From the NCBI GenBank assembly GCA_004794785.1, contig SJOL01007351.1, positions 139,629 to 203,628 of the forward strand: a stretch of DNA of 64,000 bases, read 5' to 3'. The translations under genes and the position numbers were made by a program. This stretch comes from Opisthorchis felineus. Its lineage: Eukaryota > Platyhelminthes > Trematoda > Opisthorchiida > Opisthorchiidae. The notes beneath the pieces were generated by a model. It did no database searches and was not told the DNA's origin. It saw only the letters and a list, made by a program, of their open reading frames with translations. Shown one piece after another: positions 1-12,063 of this stretch (positions are counted from its first letter, which is position 1; the number at the start of each line of letters is the position of its first letter).

Positions 1-2
1 TC

Positions 3-990
3 GTGCTCGGCCACACGCTCGGAAACACGCTCAAAAGGTTGGACAACTACATCAGGCAATCTATTCGTGGCTGGCTACGTCTACCGAAAGACACCCCGAT
101 CAGCTACATCCACGCCGGTAAACAACATGGGGGACTTGGTATCCCAAGTCTGAGTGCAACAATCCCGATGAAGCGGAGAGCGCGCATGGAAAAACTCCTC
201 TCTACCCAGTGGCGAGTACTACGCAATGTAGTCAACGATTCCGCATTTGGCAAGATTGTTCGGGATCTCAGCCTTCCTATCCGAGCGCATGCGTAAACAC
301 CAAGGAGGAGCTGATGGCTGCTTGCGGTGATAGTCTGCACAACATCATCATCATCATCATCGACAGCATCACATCAGTGTTCAACACCGATGCTTCGCTG
401 CCGTACGTCTGCACAACAGCGTTGACGGTTACGGTTTACAAGAGTTGGTTGCTTCGCCTCTTTCTAATCGATGGCTTTTATTTCCAGAACGAGTGTTTCC
501 TCAGATATTTATCCGCGGTATCCAGCTCCGATGCAACCTGCTCAGGACGAGAGTTAGAAGCGTTCGGCATGGTCATGATGGCCAGACGACCGTATGTTGT
601 GGAAACTGTGGTCAGCTGGACAGTTTGGTGCATATTTTTCAGTTCTGCTGGATCACACATGATGCTAGATGTGCTCGTCATAATCAGGTCGCAAGGGAAC
701 TCGCAAAACGTCTCCGTCGTTTGGGATACACCGTCTTCGAGGAGTTGAGAGCACCTACTTCAACGTCCTTCATCAATCCTGACCTAATCACTGTTCGGGA
801 GCGCCGAGCAATTGTGATGGACGTAAGCATAGTCTCGGATGGGCGCGGAGTGACTGTGTGGAATGAGGCGAAGCAGAGGTATGGTGCTGATGAATATTCC
901 CTCGCCATAATCTCAGCCTTACGTGCAATTGGTTGTGGTGTCGACTTTTTGGTCCACCAACTGATAATCACCTCTTATCGAAGGATCTGA
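3..990 (+). pseudogene. R2-like pol ORF, C-terminal fragment, frame-broken
   Basis: Three frames together carry the C-terminal third of an R2-like polyprotein. Frame 3-296 holds the conserved region downstream of the RT (RSIRGWLRLPKDTP, HAGKQHGGLGIPSL). A second frame covers about 280-343, and a third runs from 418 to the TGA at 988-990. In the third frame a CX2CX7HX4C knuckle is intact (C-GN-C, then H, then C at roughly codons 53-69 from 445). It is followed by the endonuclease core PD-X12-D (NPDL, then IVMDV) and a downstream WNEAK with a plausible catalytic lysine. In the family these domains bind and nick the target DNA. Removing the 74-bp duplication-plus-insert at 344-417 rejoins the second and third frames, so that break is explained. 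The break near 280-300 is a simple small indel. Confidence 0.8.
333..417 (-). repeat. 63-bp RTE 3'-tail insertion with 11-bp target duplication
   Basis: The 11-mer gtctgcacaac occurs at 333-343 and again at 407-417. Between them lie 63 bp (344-406) that break the R2-like reading frame. Read on the minus strand the insert begins gtacggcagcgaagca and ends in a GAT trinucleotide run. This matches the 3' end of the RTE-like remnant, which at 14900-14954 begins gtacggcagtgaagca and ends in gatgatt. I infer a severely 5'-truncated RTE copy inserted by target-primed reverse transcription. Confidence 0.75.
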
Positions 991-1070
991 TTTCCTCAAT
1001 CCGCCAAGGTTGTTGTTGGACTGGTACTTCCTAAGTCCACAGTCAGTGGTTTGTGTTCGCTTGCCATTTC

Positions 1071-4000
1071 GGGCCCCTTGCGTACTTACGTATAGCTGTG
1101 CCGTGATACCGACTATAAACAACGACGAAAAATATTTCTGTCTTTTTATGCCAAATGTTACTCGCTCTTGTGTGCTTCTGTAGTATGTAGACTCATTATA
1201 TACTAATCTGTTATTTTGCGATAACCCAACAAATAGTCTGCGTCACCGTCCTATCGCCATCCCCATACCTTTAGTTTTCGTTTCTACCAAAATTCTTCCC
1301 CATTTACTAAACACTGACAGGAGAAATCCCTAGTTGAACTGAGGCTTGAAATAGTTACGCCATTACGCCTACCACTGAAAGTGCCTCTCATCGTCCATTC
1401 TGGTTAAAAATTCGCATTCGGTAACTTGCCCAAATTTAGAACGTGATGAAATGTGTGAGTACCGTGGTTCAGAATTACGCCCAAAATGCGTCTTCTCCTC
1501 AAATATTGCACAACTGTCTTGTGTGGCCTAATGTCGGGATTTGAATTTACTGATCAAATCTGACGTGCCCCATTCCCGAAGTTGTCCTTATAAGGCGTTC
1601 TCCGTATTTCGGTGGAAGGAAACCGTCCCTGAGCCAGTTCCGCTTTTTGACCAGGTGCCGAACCGTTGAGCAGTAGGATAAGCAAGAGGAACAGTATTTC
1701 ACTTTCTTGGTACTCCCTGTTATCCTGCGGTATCTTGTGAAGCTAACTAGCTGCCAGTAGTTATCCAGTGAATTTCGGAAGTTGGCTGTCAGCGGGTTGT
1801 ATATCATTTCAAAATTAACACTTGTTTTAACACGTAATGTTTAATCTCTTTACTTTTTCCACAAATGATACACCTGACAGCGGCCGAAAAAATGGTATTT
1901 TATCTGGAACTTGTGCAAAGTGATGAACGAGTTTTCATCCCCGAATTGTGTGAGAGAGGCTTCCTTGTTTTTTCTTTGTGTTGACTTTGGTGCGGAAGGG
2001 TTCTTGTCTTGTTCCTGACTGATACTGAGCGGTCCTTGTGACAACATTATGTTTTGCAAGGTTTTCACACAATCCGGCTCAGATAGAGTGGAGAAACTTG
2101 AGGAGGATATCTTATGGCAGTGGAGTTATTGAAAGATAATATTTTTATCCTAAGATTCTAGATGAGCCAGAGTGCCATAAGGTCGAACCAACTAAACTAG
2201 TCAATTCTAAACGGGCATGATTATTTGACCGAGGCAAACTATACGCTATTCGTGAAAAGTGCAACACTAGACCGCACCGTCCGTTGTTTTTCGCTCCAAA
2301 ATCACGACCATCTAAATCGTACGATTTCGCACCTGTTGTTATGCAATTTGCGACACAATCCACAGGATGAGGTCGAGAGCTGTTGGTAAGTTGGAACGAC
2401 AAATTATGCTCTCGTCAAACGATTTGAACAACGACCTACATCAGCAACAACAGCATCAGTAACAGCAAACGCTCCCATCGGTTCATCCGGTATTTGGGTT
2501 TTTCGCTGTACAAATGAGGTAGGAACACGACCTTCATCATTTGGAAACTGAACGCCATCCACCCCGACGTTACACCCCGCGCTTCACAATGATTCGCTCC
2601 ACACTCATCAGATGAACCACATGGTGTGCGGTCGGCGAATGTTTATCTGTGCGTGTGTGAGAGGGAGAGTTTCCTATTCCGTCACCAAACTTTCCCCTTC
2701 ATTAAAGGTCAACTGGGTAATTGGGTCTTTTTTTCTGTGTAAAGTCCCCCAGGAAACTTTTTTCGAATTTGCGTTGGGCTTTCTTTGGAATGAAATGAAA
2801 TACAGCCTTTGTGATCTCGTTTGAGTTTTCGTTTATTCAGTTTAAAGGGATATGAGCTTGATAAACAGCTGCTCCGAAACTCTTGAATTTGCATCACCGG
2901 TATGAAAAATTGTGACCTACACAACCTTGGTGATTGTTCACTATAAAGTTAGATTTGTGAACGGGAATTTTGGTTATAGCGGCGGTTGTATGAATGCCGT
3001 AGAATAACATGTACGATAAAATGTGACTTTACGGTTATGCCCACGTTAAGGGTTTGTAATTTCCACTGGTCCAGCCATCAACATTCTTTTTGCGCTCAGT
3101 AGTTTTATCACAGACTACTGAAATAGTAGACAGTATAGGAAACTGATTAAGCAGATGACTGCGTAGCAATTGTGCATCTATTCTTCAACACCATTTTCGA
3201 AACATCGACCAGGAAACTAATGCGACTGGTAGCATTTCAAAGCACAAATTATGTACGAACATGTTCTGCGTGAAAACGAATTGGCAGCTCTTACATGCTG
3301 AGCCCCTTGGCATGCTTGTTTTACGGGACCGACTGTGAATCTGACGATGTGGATTTTGCGTATAAACAAGAGTGCGCGTCTGTCCCACTCGGTTTTCACT
3401 TGTCCAAGATTCCTGTGAACTAAGACGATCGACCGGTTCTATGAGGATGGCAACATGAAATGATCTGAAAAGAATGCTAATGAGGTCTATCAAAGGAAAC
3501 ACTTCGACACCTCCGTGGATAAACTGGTTTGCTTGTCGGGCATAGGGGAAACCTAGACGAACCAGTGTGCTCTGCTTCTTTTGTTCTCGTAAACGACTTG
3601 GATTGTGATAAGCTCAACAGAGCAGATTATACGCAAGAACTTCTGAATTTTCGATTGAGACTATGAAGTGGAGTAATCCAACAATGAATTCGTTTTCATT
3701 GTTTCATTTCTTGCGTCCTCACTGCACGAAAAATTTTCAGTCACTAACATCCCTCATAAATTTAATGAAATCGAATTAATAAGGCCAGAGACACGCGTAC
3801 CAAACAACCCTACATCTTAATATATCCGACCGACTTATTTATCAAGAGTCCCCCATGATCGATTGAATTTCAAAGTTCTACATATTAAACTCAAAAGGTG
3901 TTGAGACAGAAGTCAAGAAGAGCCAAGTTAGTCTTCATCCTGAATTTTTTGGAAAGAATCATGATCTAGTATGATGCTCTTACTTACTTAAGAATGTGAG

Positions 4001-4804
4001 TTTATCTTCATCATCCTACTTGCGCTGGGCGTTGAGAAAAACAGATCAGTTAATTTGTTATTTTCTCGAAGGCTGCAGAAGTAAAAAGCTAACTGCCGCT
4101 GAATTTGCAGTGACGACTTTTCGTGTTTTTTCCCACTACTGAAACATTCCTACTTCACTTCATTTTCTCTGTTTTCCTTTCAAGGCGAAGAGGCCATTTC
4201 TACATGAAAAATTCAAACGGGCACCGTTAAGATGAGACTGAACCTTACCGTGTTGTGACGGTTTGTGAGCCCCTACGACCCACTAAGCTACACTGGAGGT
4301 GTCCGTGCAACACTCGTACAGTCTGTCGTACTAGGGTGGTCAATGGTTGGAGATCTGGCCACTGCAGTTTCATGAACTTCCGGGATGGGGTTAGGAATAT
4401 GCGTGGCGACATGTTCGAAGGCCTTTGTTCGAGTATCCTAGTTGTCATTCTGTGTAGATGTTGGCGCCCTGGTATTATCTCAGTCCACGTGCTTGCCTAA
4501 TATAGCGGTGTGGTTAAGCGAAAACCTGATAATTCTGACTATTCCCTTTTTCTCCCTCACAAAATTTTTTCTCAGTCCACCCCACTCCACTTAGACCTTT
4601 CTTCTAGTAGGCCCATCCGTTGGGACTGACAAACCCGTTTGTCTTGCAACGACGCAACATTTGCGTGTCAGCCTGCTCTATTAATTCCAAGTATCTTGAA
4701 ATCAATCTTCAAGCTTTGACGCCCGATTAATATGGCCGCGTCTAATGCTCACAGTCTGAAGCAAGCAGGACAACAAGGTACTCTTGCTTCCACACTGTAC
4801 TTTT
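1071..4804. other. No supported gene
   Basis: Unique-looking AT-rich DNA. Several open frames of 60-105 codons occur, for example minus 2145-2402 and minus 3185-3502. None has a recognisable motif or a convincing pair of splice sites, and I treat them as chance frames. Confidence 0.5.
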
Positions 4805-4868
4805 GTTTAGAGTAACGAAGAGTCAATGTTGAATACCGATATTCTGTTGTCAATGATATGGTGATGAT
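4805..4868 (+). repeat. RTE 3'-tail fragment
   Basis: The stretch gaagagtcaatgttgaatac, followed by a ggtgatgatgg tail, resembles the minus strand of the 344-406 insert and the RTE end at 14900-14954. It appears to be another 5'-truncated copy of the same family's 3' end, here in plus orientation and more diverged. I could not identify a target duplication. Confidence 0.5.
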
Positions 4869-5036
4869 GGATCTGACAAGGTCCCTCATTTTCATGTGTC
4901 AAAGATGAAAATAAACCTGCTATTTTTGGATTGACATTCGGAATAGATTGCGCGTTTCTTGCATTGAAGTTCACAAGAAATCGGACCACCAGCGAATGGT
5001 CAAATAACCGTTCATATAGTTTCACAGTTTTCCAAG

Positions 5037-5556
5037 TGAACTGGATAATTTGCAAATCCAATATGCTTGGAGTTTTACAAATGATAGCCGTGATTTGCTT
5101 TCCGTGGACGGATTATTTCTGCTGTACTATGCTGTGATTCGTGACTCATTCAGGCAGTCAGCACTCGAAACATACGCTTTGCAATCTGGGGGAGCTGTCT
5201 TCGGGACTGAAAACATGGTAAGATTTGAAATAATTTTCGGATAGCCGCATTTGCATTTGTATCGCAATAAAAATGAAAGAACTCAATCAGTTCAGCCTGT
5301 ACTCTCACCACGGTATTTAAATGCATACGGTATACTGCACAGCCTACTTAATTATTCAGAAGTGGAACTCGGTCGCAGTTCAGTTTTACCTTCTTTCTCA
5401 TGTTACCATTTATGCAGACAATTTAAAGTACCCTTACAATCTCCAGAGTGTTCTCTGTGGTTGCAGGTTCAAAAGGGATTTAGGAAAACCGACGTGGACC
5501 AAAAATTGTACTATCATTTTGCGGGAGATGAAACCATGATACAAACTTACGACTGA
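5037..5556 (+). CDS. Candidate two-exon C-terminal gene fragment, function unknown
   Basis: Exon 1 (5037-5217) follows an acceptor tract ending gttttccaag and is open for 60 codons. It ends at a strong donor, ATG|gtaagatt. The intron is 249 nt. Exon 2 (5467-5556) follows the good acceptor ttctctgtggttgcag, starts in the matching phase 0 and runs 29 codons to TGA. Exon 1 enters in phase 2, so at least one upstream exon is needed; I could not find it. The peptide is globular-looking, with segments such as LLSVDGLFLLYYAVIRDS in exon 1 and QKLYYHFAGDE in exon 2. The YY-V strand pattern loosely recalls a fibronectin-III-like fold, but I do not recognise the family. ATTAAA occurs about 105 nt after the stop. 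Phase agreement across two good splice sites is the main support. Confidence 0.4.
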
Positions 5557-7287
5557 ATGTAATCGAGTACTATCAACTAACCCTTCGTGGCTCTTGATTA
5601 GATTTGGGTGCTTTTTGCAAGTCACATTACACGAAGCGAACATAAATACATGAGGTAAAGATTAAACGGCCGCGTCACCAAACTAATGATTTTCTCATGA
5701 AAACTTTGGATTTCTCAAGAAACAGAAGACGGACTGATTTACGAACACAGGCGCAGATCTAAGCCTTACTCAGAATAGCTTTTCAGTAGTGCAAAAACAA
5801 TGGATCACGAACGATCTACTACTGTCGTGCGAAGATCACTTATTTTTTCATCGAATCTTACAGGAGACCAATTTCAAAGCATAATATCCTTTCTGCCTGG
5901 CAAACATTTTCTAGCTTGATACACGTCACTCATCAGATGGCGGAGTTTTACAAGTGTACACTTGAGTATTGGAAACAAATACTGTGCTCATAGTTGATGT
6001 GGTCGTGTGCTGTCAAAACATGATGGACCCCTCTGTTCCATTGAGGAACAGCCATGATTCATCGGTTATTTCTCTAGTAACTTTTTTTATCCTGCAAAAA
6101 ATCACTTTCGTAAACACCAACATATCCGTGAACTGTTACTGCGATTTCGTGGCCCATTAGAAGCACGTTGGTGTATGTTTACAGTTTGATTGCCTCCTAT
6201 TGCTCACATATCAAAGGTGAGGTTTCAGTCTGCGTACACGTAACCAGCCTTTTACCGAGAATGACGTCGGCGTTACGGGACATGCCCAACTGAACATTTG
6301 GCTCGTATACCATCAGGAAAATACCAGACGACTGTTCTATTCTCCAGGAAACGAACATTAGCAATGAGTTAATTTTGGAATCTAGAACTTTTCGTATTGC
6401 AGGTTAATGAGAGAAAAATCTCGATTTTTATTATTGTATGGGTAACCAAATCAGACATCTATCCTCAATCAACGGCAGAATCATCCTTTTGCATCCTGAG
6501 CTCGTCAAAATTATGGATAACAAATCCGTTAAAATAGACCAGTTTGGTTTAGTGACCCCAGCTCAACAAACACCATCTCGCAACGAGATGTAGTATCTTC
6601 ATTGAAAAGGTTTGCTAAGACCCACGCCATCACTTGTCAACTAATAATAATAACTATTTCATTAAAAAATGTTAGCGACACGACTTTGTTTCTCACGCCG
6701 CTGGATTTCTGCTCACGTCCTTTCAATGCTTTATATCGTATGGTTGATGAAGTGTACAGCGATCGCTGAATTACACATTTCTCACAAGTCAGAGATACTG
6801 GATTGTTATAAGTTTAGTAATCCATCAGTCCTTAGGCTAGTAATTTTTAAAAACGCCTCCTATTGCATACGCTCATTGGGGTTTGCTAACAGTGTATTTG
6901 TCTGAAAGGAAATTGTGGTGCGATAAAAAAGCATGTATATGGTTTGTGCGCTGAGGTCTTTTGTCAAGCTCTCCTTAAATTCTTTATAATTGGAACCGCC
7001 ACTACTTAACCAGATAAATGTTGAATGGATGGCAACCGAAACACTTGCCATTAGTCGGAGTTCCAGTCCTAAGTTAGTCAGCTTTCAAGAGTTTACTTTT
7101 ATCTTGCTTCATAAATTACCATTGAAGATTCTTCACATTATTTTATGGGATCATCTTAACATGTTGCTTTATTCGACATTCATGTGGTCTCTTGACTACA
7201 CTTTGTTCAAAACGTTCATTGGAAGCACTTATATTATCAGTTACTTTCAATGAGGTTTATAGTTTGGACATCTACAATTTTCATTAG
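5557..7287. other. No supported gene
   Basis: AT-rich DNA with short open frames at plus 6669-6905 and plus 6990-7253. Neither shows a motif or convincing exon borders, and they read like chance frames in T-rich DNA. Confidence 0.5.
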
Positions 7288-7350
7288 GGATTTCGTCCTG
7301 TAGCTGAAGCCAATTTATACTGAAAAGCTGAAAAACTCTGTAAAACTGTT
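7288..7350 (-). repeat. SINE family 2, 3' end fragment
   Basis: The plus strand reads tttcgtcctgtagctgaagc and then a ctgaaaagctgaaaaactctg run. This is the reverse complement of the conserved non-tRNA 3' end shared with the fuller copies at 22260-22456 and 41556-41732. Only the tail is present. Confidence 0.6.
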
Positions 7351-7351
7351 T

Positions 7352-7430
7352 TGTGTGTGTAGGTGTAGGTGTTTGGCAGGTGGTGGTTGGTAGGTGGTTG
7401 GCACAACCAACAACCCATCGCTACGCATCA
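7352..7430 (+). repeat. GT/GGT-rich low-complexity tract
   Basis: Imperfect runs of gtgtgtgt, ggtgtaggtg and ggtggtggttgg abut the SINE fragment. No gene is evident. Confidence 0.6.
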
Positions 7431-7439
7431 CTACGCTTC

Positions 7440-7535
7440 CCACTAACGCACTGATGATGTCACCTCGATTGGTGATGAAACGTTTGCAATCAAAATGCCC
7501 AGCTCAGCGAACAAGCCAACGACCATGAAGCCGTA
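7440..7535 (-). repeat. Foldback repeat family B, copy 1
   Basis: The segment containing gatgatgtcacctcgattgg and gatgaaacgtttgcaatcaa is nearly identical, in reverse complement, to 55472-55560 over about 80 bp. It carries the end motif aacaagccaacgacca, which recurs as an inverted terminal-like sequence at the 55.5-kb copy. Confidence 0.65.
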
Positions 7536-7711
7536 TGTAGCAAAATCAAGAGTACATTCGGATGTTTGTCTCATATGTATGTCCACACCTACGTTGGTGT
7601 AGTGATTTTAACCTGCGCGGTCCATTCCTGCTACAAGAACCATTGCGAACGATACCTCTCACTAAACATGAGTTCAGCAAAAACACTGAGCTAAGTTCAG
7701 TAATTTTGAAA

Positions 7712-7915
7712 GTATCGTCCTGTAAGTAAAATCAGTCTGAGCCGAAAAGCTGAGAAGCACTGTACAGCTTTTTCACCCTTATTGGGAACCATCAGCAGTG
7801 CACATCTTGATTCTCTCGATTCTCCAGTGAGCTTCCACTTGCATACTCCTTCCAAATGTTTTAACTTTAACCCGTAGGACCACGAGCGACAGATCAGCAG
7901 CGTGATTAACTCGCC
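7712..7915 (-). repeat. SINE family 2 copy, diverged
   Basis: Reading the minus strand gives the family's start (gagttaatcacgctgctgat), a degraded tRNA-like middle, the shared core reading aaccatcagcagtgcacat on plus, and the 3' end (the reverse complement of tatcgtcctgtaagt). The A and B boxes are eroded, so this is an old, inactive copy. Confidence 0.65.
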
Positions 7916-7945
7916 CATATACAAATAGGCGTGCGTCACTTACAA

Positions 7946-8934
7946 GGCGGAAAGACCAATAAAAATTCCAAAATCTCCTAAAAATTAACAATTAATGGGA
8001 CATGGGAACCACCATCAGTTTGAGAGATTTACACTGAGCCAAACTAGATTTACAAATTAAACTGCTTCAAAGTAAAAACGGACTGCATTTCTCTTTTGTG
8101 ATATTGTGCATCCATAAATTTTGTAGGAGGCCATCCCTCCGTATAGCTTGGTATGAAAGATGTTTTCCTCCATGCAAAACTATGCAACCTTCATGCTACT
8201 AGAAACTCTGTTGATGCTGTAGTATAAGGGAAAAACCTTAGGATATGATTTTTCAGGTGTCCGCTTTGTCTGATTCAGCTTCCTGTTACCGCAAAATAAA
8301 CCATAAGTTTGCCTGCGAGAAAAAGGCGTTCTTTTACAGCAGGCACAACCAACGGACATCGTAGGGGAATATATCTCCTCATAAAGCATCATTCAATTTC
8401 ACATGCTTGTACTGTGGGCAGCTCGATAATTAACATAGCTCATTTTAGATATTTTAGGCGAGGTAACATTTTAACGTACCTGGCATTATTTATTGTAGCA
8501 CCGTGATTCCCTCGGTCATCAGCAAATCTCCTCAGCCATATCACTGTACACAAAATAATGTTTGGGTGCGCAAATTCCTCTCAGACGCATCATCTCCATC
8601 AAAATTTCGCGGAGTCCTTAAAAATTCAACGAACTCGTCTACAACTACAGAAGCCAAAAGATGGAGCAGGAAATCAAAAGGAGGTTAATTATTTTCCAGC
8701 CCAGCTGCATTCATAGCAAGTCGTTGCATTTCCTTTTTGTGTCAAAAAGGAAAAAGTTGCATTAGTAATTATTGAGGCCTGTGAGACTTCGAAAGAACCT
8801 TCTTCTGTTCATTGAGGAAAACGGGACCATTTGATGAATTTCTACTATCATAATCGTGATCTAGCCAGCAGAAAACGACGTAGCAGTTATTTCAGAGTAA
8901 AATTAAATGTCGCATGGTATATGGATAAATGGCC
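7946..8934. other. No supported gene
   Basis: Nothing convincing is present. Frames at minus 8180-8392 and plus 8309-8506 overlap on opposite strands and lack motifs. Confidence 0.5.
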
Positions 8935-9128
<194 letters not shown>

Positions 9129-9671
9129 CTATTTTTCTGAACTTGGAGGACTGTTTTGCTTTTCTAGCACTATAGCTGGATTGAAAAACACTGCGTAATA
9201 AAAGAAGGTTAATATGGTTTGTTTAGAAAATTTATCCATAATTTATTTTTTGACGAGTTCTCAGCCCGTTCGTGCAGCACGGAAAGTTTGGAAAGATTTC
9301 TACAATGGTTTCTCCAAGCCTTCTTGCCATCACCTCTAAGAGCTCTTGGCTTTACAACGGCGCAGTGGGAAAACTGATAAAGCTGACAAGTTAGACATGT
9401 ATTATCTGGGTCGCTCTGACTTTGTGCCAGTCTGTTGAATATTTATCGGCAACTCTCTTTCCCAGTACATATTTACGAAAAACTTCACCTTTCTTGCTCC
9501 ACCCCAAACATTCCCCTTTGGTACTTTGCTAAACAATACGTTAAACTCCGTTCCTATAGAAAAAATCCAATTCACGTGAATTAAAAAAAAACAAGTTTAT
9601 GCACCTTCGTGTGATATAAAAACAGCCTGTTGGCATGTTGTTGAAGTTGTATGTTACCTGGACAAATTCAG
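9129..9671. other. No supported gene
   Basis: I see only AT-rich DNA with short homopolymers. Confidence 0.5.
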
Positions 9672-9931
9672 CAGAAGTGTCACCTAATAACTATTTCTAT
9701 GAAAAAGCAAAAGATTTCTTTGCACTGCGTCTTGGTTTGAATCGCCAAGTTTTCACCAAATATTACTTTATTAACGCTCAAAAGATGGCCACCCCTATAT
9801 GGAGAACAGTCAGGTTCCAAAAAGTGATTTCTCGTAGAAGCTCTGGGCATTCATGGGATTTCGCGAACAGTTCAGCGATTCTTGGTCAAGAAAATATGCA
9901 CACCGCACTGATTAATTTGATGTATCTTTAG
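9672..9931 (+). CDS. Open frame, possible terminal exon, unknown
   Basis: An acceptor-like tract ending ctggacaaattcag precedes 9672. From there the frame is open for about 85 codons (entering in phase 1) to TAG at 9929-9931. The peptide is basic and aromatic, with segments such as RLGLNRQVFTKYYF. I do not recognise it. Without a matching upstream exon it may be a chance frame. Confidence 0.18.
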
Positions 9932-10433
9932 CCAGTGTTTTACTGGATGGTAAGAAATTGGGACAAAAATTAAGCAGTCCACACTTTTGTGCTGTCTCCG
10001 ATTGCAAGGCATTCATAACCGGATGCCCTTTTACGAAGAAGGCGCGCAAAAGTGATTTTGAATAGTTCACTTTCAACTCTATACTGTAAGACCAAATACC
10101 TTTTTTCCAAAACCACACAAACCTTAAAAATTTTGTTCATCCTCTTTGGACGCATGTGCTTTTTAGCGCACAAATGCGGTAGCTAATTCCCCACTCTTAT
10201 ATTCAGGCTCGCAAGTCAACAATATGAGCAAAAACGCTACTTATATTCCCTTTGAATTTCGCGTGACTCCCTGCACTGCATTTGTTTGACATATTCCAAA
10301 TGGTATATCTTTCCGACATCAACGTGAAGAACATAGGCGATCGAAGACGAAGAACAAACCTCGGAGTCCAATTAGCTTCACAACAATAACGCTTTCAGTC
10401 AGCTTGGGTGGCTAAATGAGTTGTTATTTTCAG

Positions 10434-10611
10434 TCTTCGCCGTGTTTACTGGTGCCCGCAAACATATGTTGGCACTGATGAGTGTTTGCATCTACCCATT
10501 GTCCAAAGTGGGGAACTCGTTGTCACATTAGCAACAAAGTGGTTAACTGGATATAGAATACTGGCATCCACCGGAAGCTGGCCTCGGAATAACAAATGTG
10601 TGCAGCATTGA
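10434..10611 (+). CDS. Exon-like open frame with a sushi-like tail
   Basis: A good acceptor (ttgttattttcag) is followed by 58 open codons, entering in phase 2 and ending at TGA 10609-10611. Late in the frame GYRIL is followed by GSWPRNNKC, which resembles the end of a complement-control (sushi) module. The expected central cysteine is missing. A consensus donor, gtaagttt, lies 26 nt past the stop at 10637, so either the stop is a lesion or the resemblance is chance. I rate it weak. Confidence 0.2.
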
Positions 10612-11567
10612 TTGGCTGGCCTTCGCACCGACTGCGGTAAGTTTCTAGTGGAAGAGCAAAGCTGTCCCGTGCGGCCTGGGTTCTAGCGTAAATTCAAATT
10701 GAAGATTCCTGTGTATTAGACTAATTACTTGAAGAATGAGACCTGATGATATTAGTGCATAAAAAACTCAACGGATTTCCGCCAGCCGATCAACGAATTA
10801 TGGAAGATGTTTTTACCACTAATGAGTAACCACAGGAATCTGTGAAAACTCCCATTGATACGAAGGAACATTTCATCACATAGAAGATCAGATATTAAGT
10901 CTGTCACTCAGCTGTAATCACCTGAATAAACATGAACATATTAAGTAGGAATATGCCTCAGAATAGAACTGATGCCCGATGGAGTCCGATGGATCTCATT
11001 CAGCTCTTTTAAACTGTTTAGGAATTAGTTGGTTCGTTTACACCTGTAGAACAATAATCCGCCTGTCCTAGCACGACTTTTCAAGTTAGAGCACACTGGG
11101 GGAAAGTAGTGCTGGGTTCAGAGTTTCCTCTCATAACTTCTATGTACATCAAGGCTACTCACGCTGCGATGCCACCCGACAGACGCTGTAATCATTTGGC
11201 ACCATCAAAACAGCCGCTTAGACGCTATAAATCACACGTCTATAGTGCAACTATCAGCATAAGTGAGGGAATTCACCGATGTTTACCTCTCTAAAGGGTG
11301 GAAGTTTATTCAGCTACTTTTCCCCCTTTGACTTTGATTAGCTAGAAACATCGCACACGAACAGTTAGAGGACTGAAATCTCTCAGGCAAGAAGACAACG
11401 GTGACCGAATTCTGTACATTCCGAAAGTGTGCACAAATCTATTGTGTATAAACTAACCAATCAACACAAAGACAACTGTGCACGTTATACGTGTGGTTTA
11501 ATGAAGGATAAGCCAGGTTGTTACAGAATGTTGGTAATGTGTACAGATTTGGAAATTTTCACTAGAG
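10612..11567. other. No supported gene
   Basis: Apart from the donor-like gtaagtttc at 10637 I see no gene signals. The plus 11109-11294 frame lacks motifs. Confidence 0.5.
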
Positions 11568-11680
11568 TTTTCGTCCTGCAAATATAGTCGATCCGTAATG
11601 AAAAGTCAAGAAGCAGTGTGAAGTTGTTTTATCCTCATCGGGAATCATCAGCTGTGCGCATTGCACGAAACTCTGGAATC
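11568..11680 (-). repeat. SINE family 2, 3' portion
   Basis: The plus strand shows ttttcgtcctgcaaatatag, then gtcaagaagcagtgtgaagt, then gggaatcatcagctgtgcgc. This is the same order as in the 41556 copy. The tRNA-like head is absent or eroded, which fits 5' truncation on the minus strand. Confidence 0.6.
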
Positions 11681-12063
11681 TTTTTACTCTCAGCTGATAC
11701 ATTTCGTAGAAGCTTGCAGACTCCTTACTCCAAGTCACTTAAAATTCTAGATCATAAAATCATCCTGAATAGTCATATAAATACGATGGCTAGATTACCG
11801 AAATACTGGAAACAGACATTAATTGTAAGAGAACACAGAATGGAAAAACACGGCCAAATGAGAAGTTGAGGAGTATCCTAACTCAGTTCTGAAATTTTAA
11901 CAAAAGTTGGAAGCTATATAGTTAGCGCTCATAAGAAAATCGTCCTAAAGTACAATTAATCAGTGCTTAATAAGCAAAGCTGATGGTGGGTAGAAATGTT
12001 TAGAAATGAAAATCTAATTATGCTGATACTTACCCTAGTAAGAACTGTCGATTAGAGTGTGCC

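Larger units (their letters stand above)
1..1070 (+). mobile_element. R2-like non-LTR retrotransposon, 3' part (runs off the window start)
   Basis: This is the 3' end of a site-specific-type non-LTR retrotransposon of the R2/NeSL lineage, which moves by target-primed reverse transcription. The visible protein order is the segment after the RT (motif WLRLPKDTP, then GGLGIPSL), a CCHC knuckle and a restriction-like endonuclease, with a stop at 988-990 and a short 3' UTR. Similarity to the reverse copy at 23.0-24.05 kb continues past the stop to about 1060, which sets the approximate end. The 5' part lies outside the window. The element is dead: the frame is broken near 280-300 and by an insertion at 344-417. 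No 28S rRNA sequence flanks it, so it is not in the classic R2 target. Confidence 0.8.

Noticed and set aside
209..748. 179-codon plus frame including an isoleucine run
   Set aside because: Only part of it (about 280-343) is the true R2-like frame; the rest is out of frame and the isoleucine run is the inserted ATC tail.
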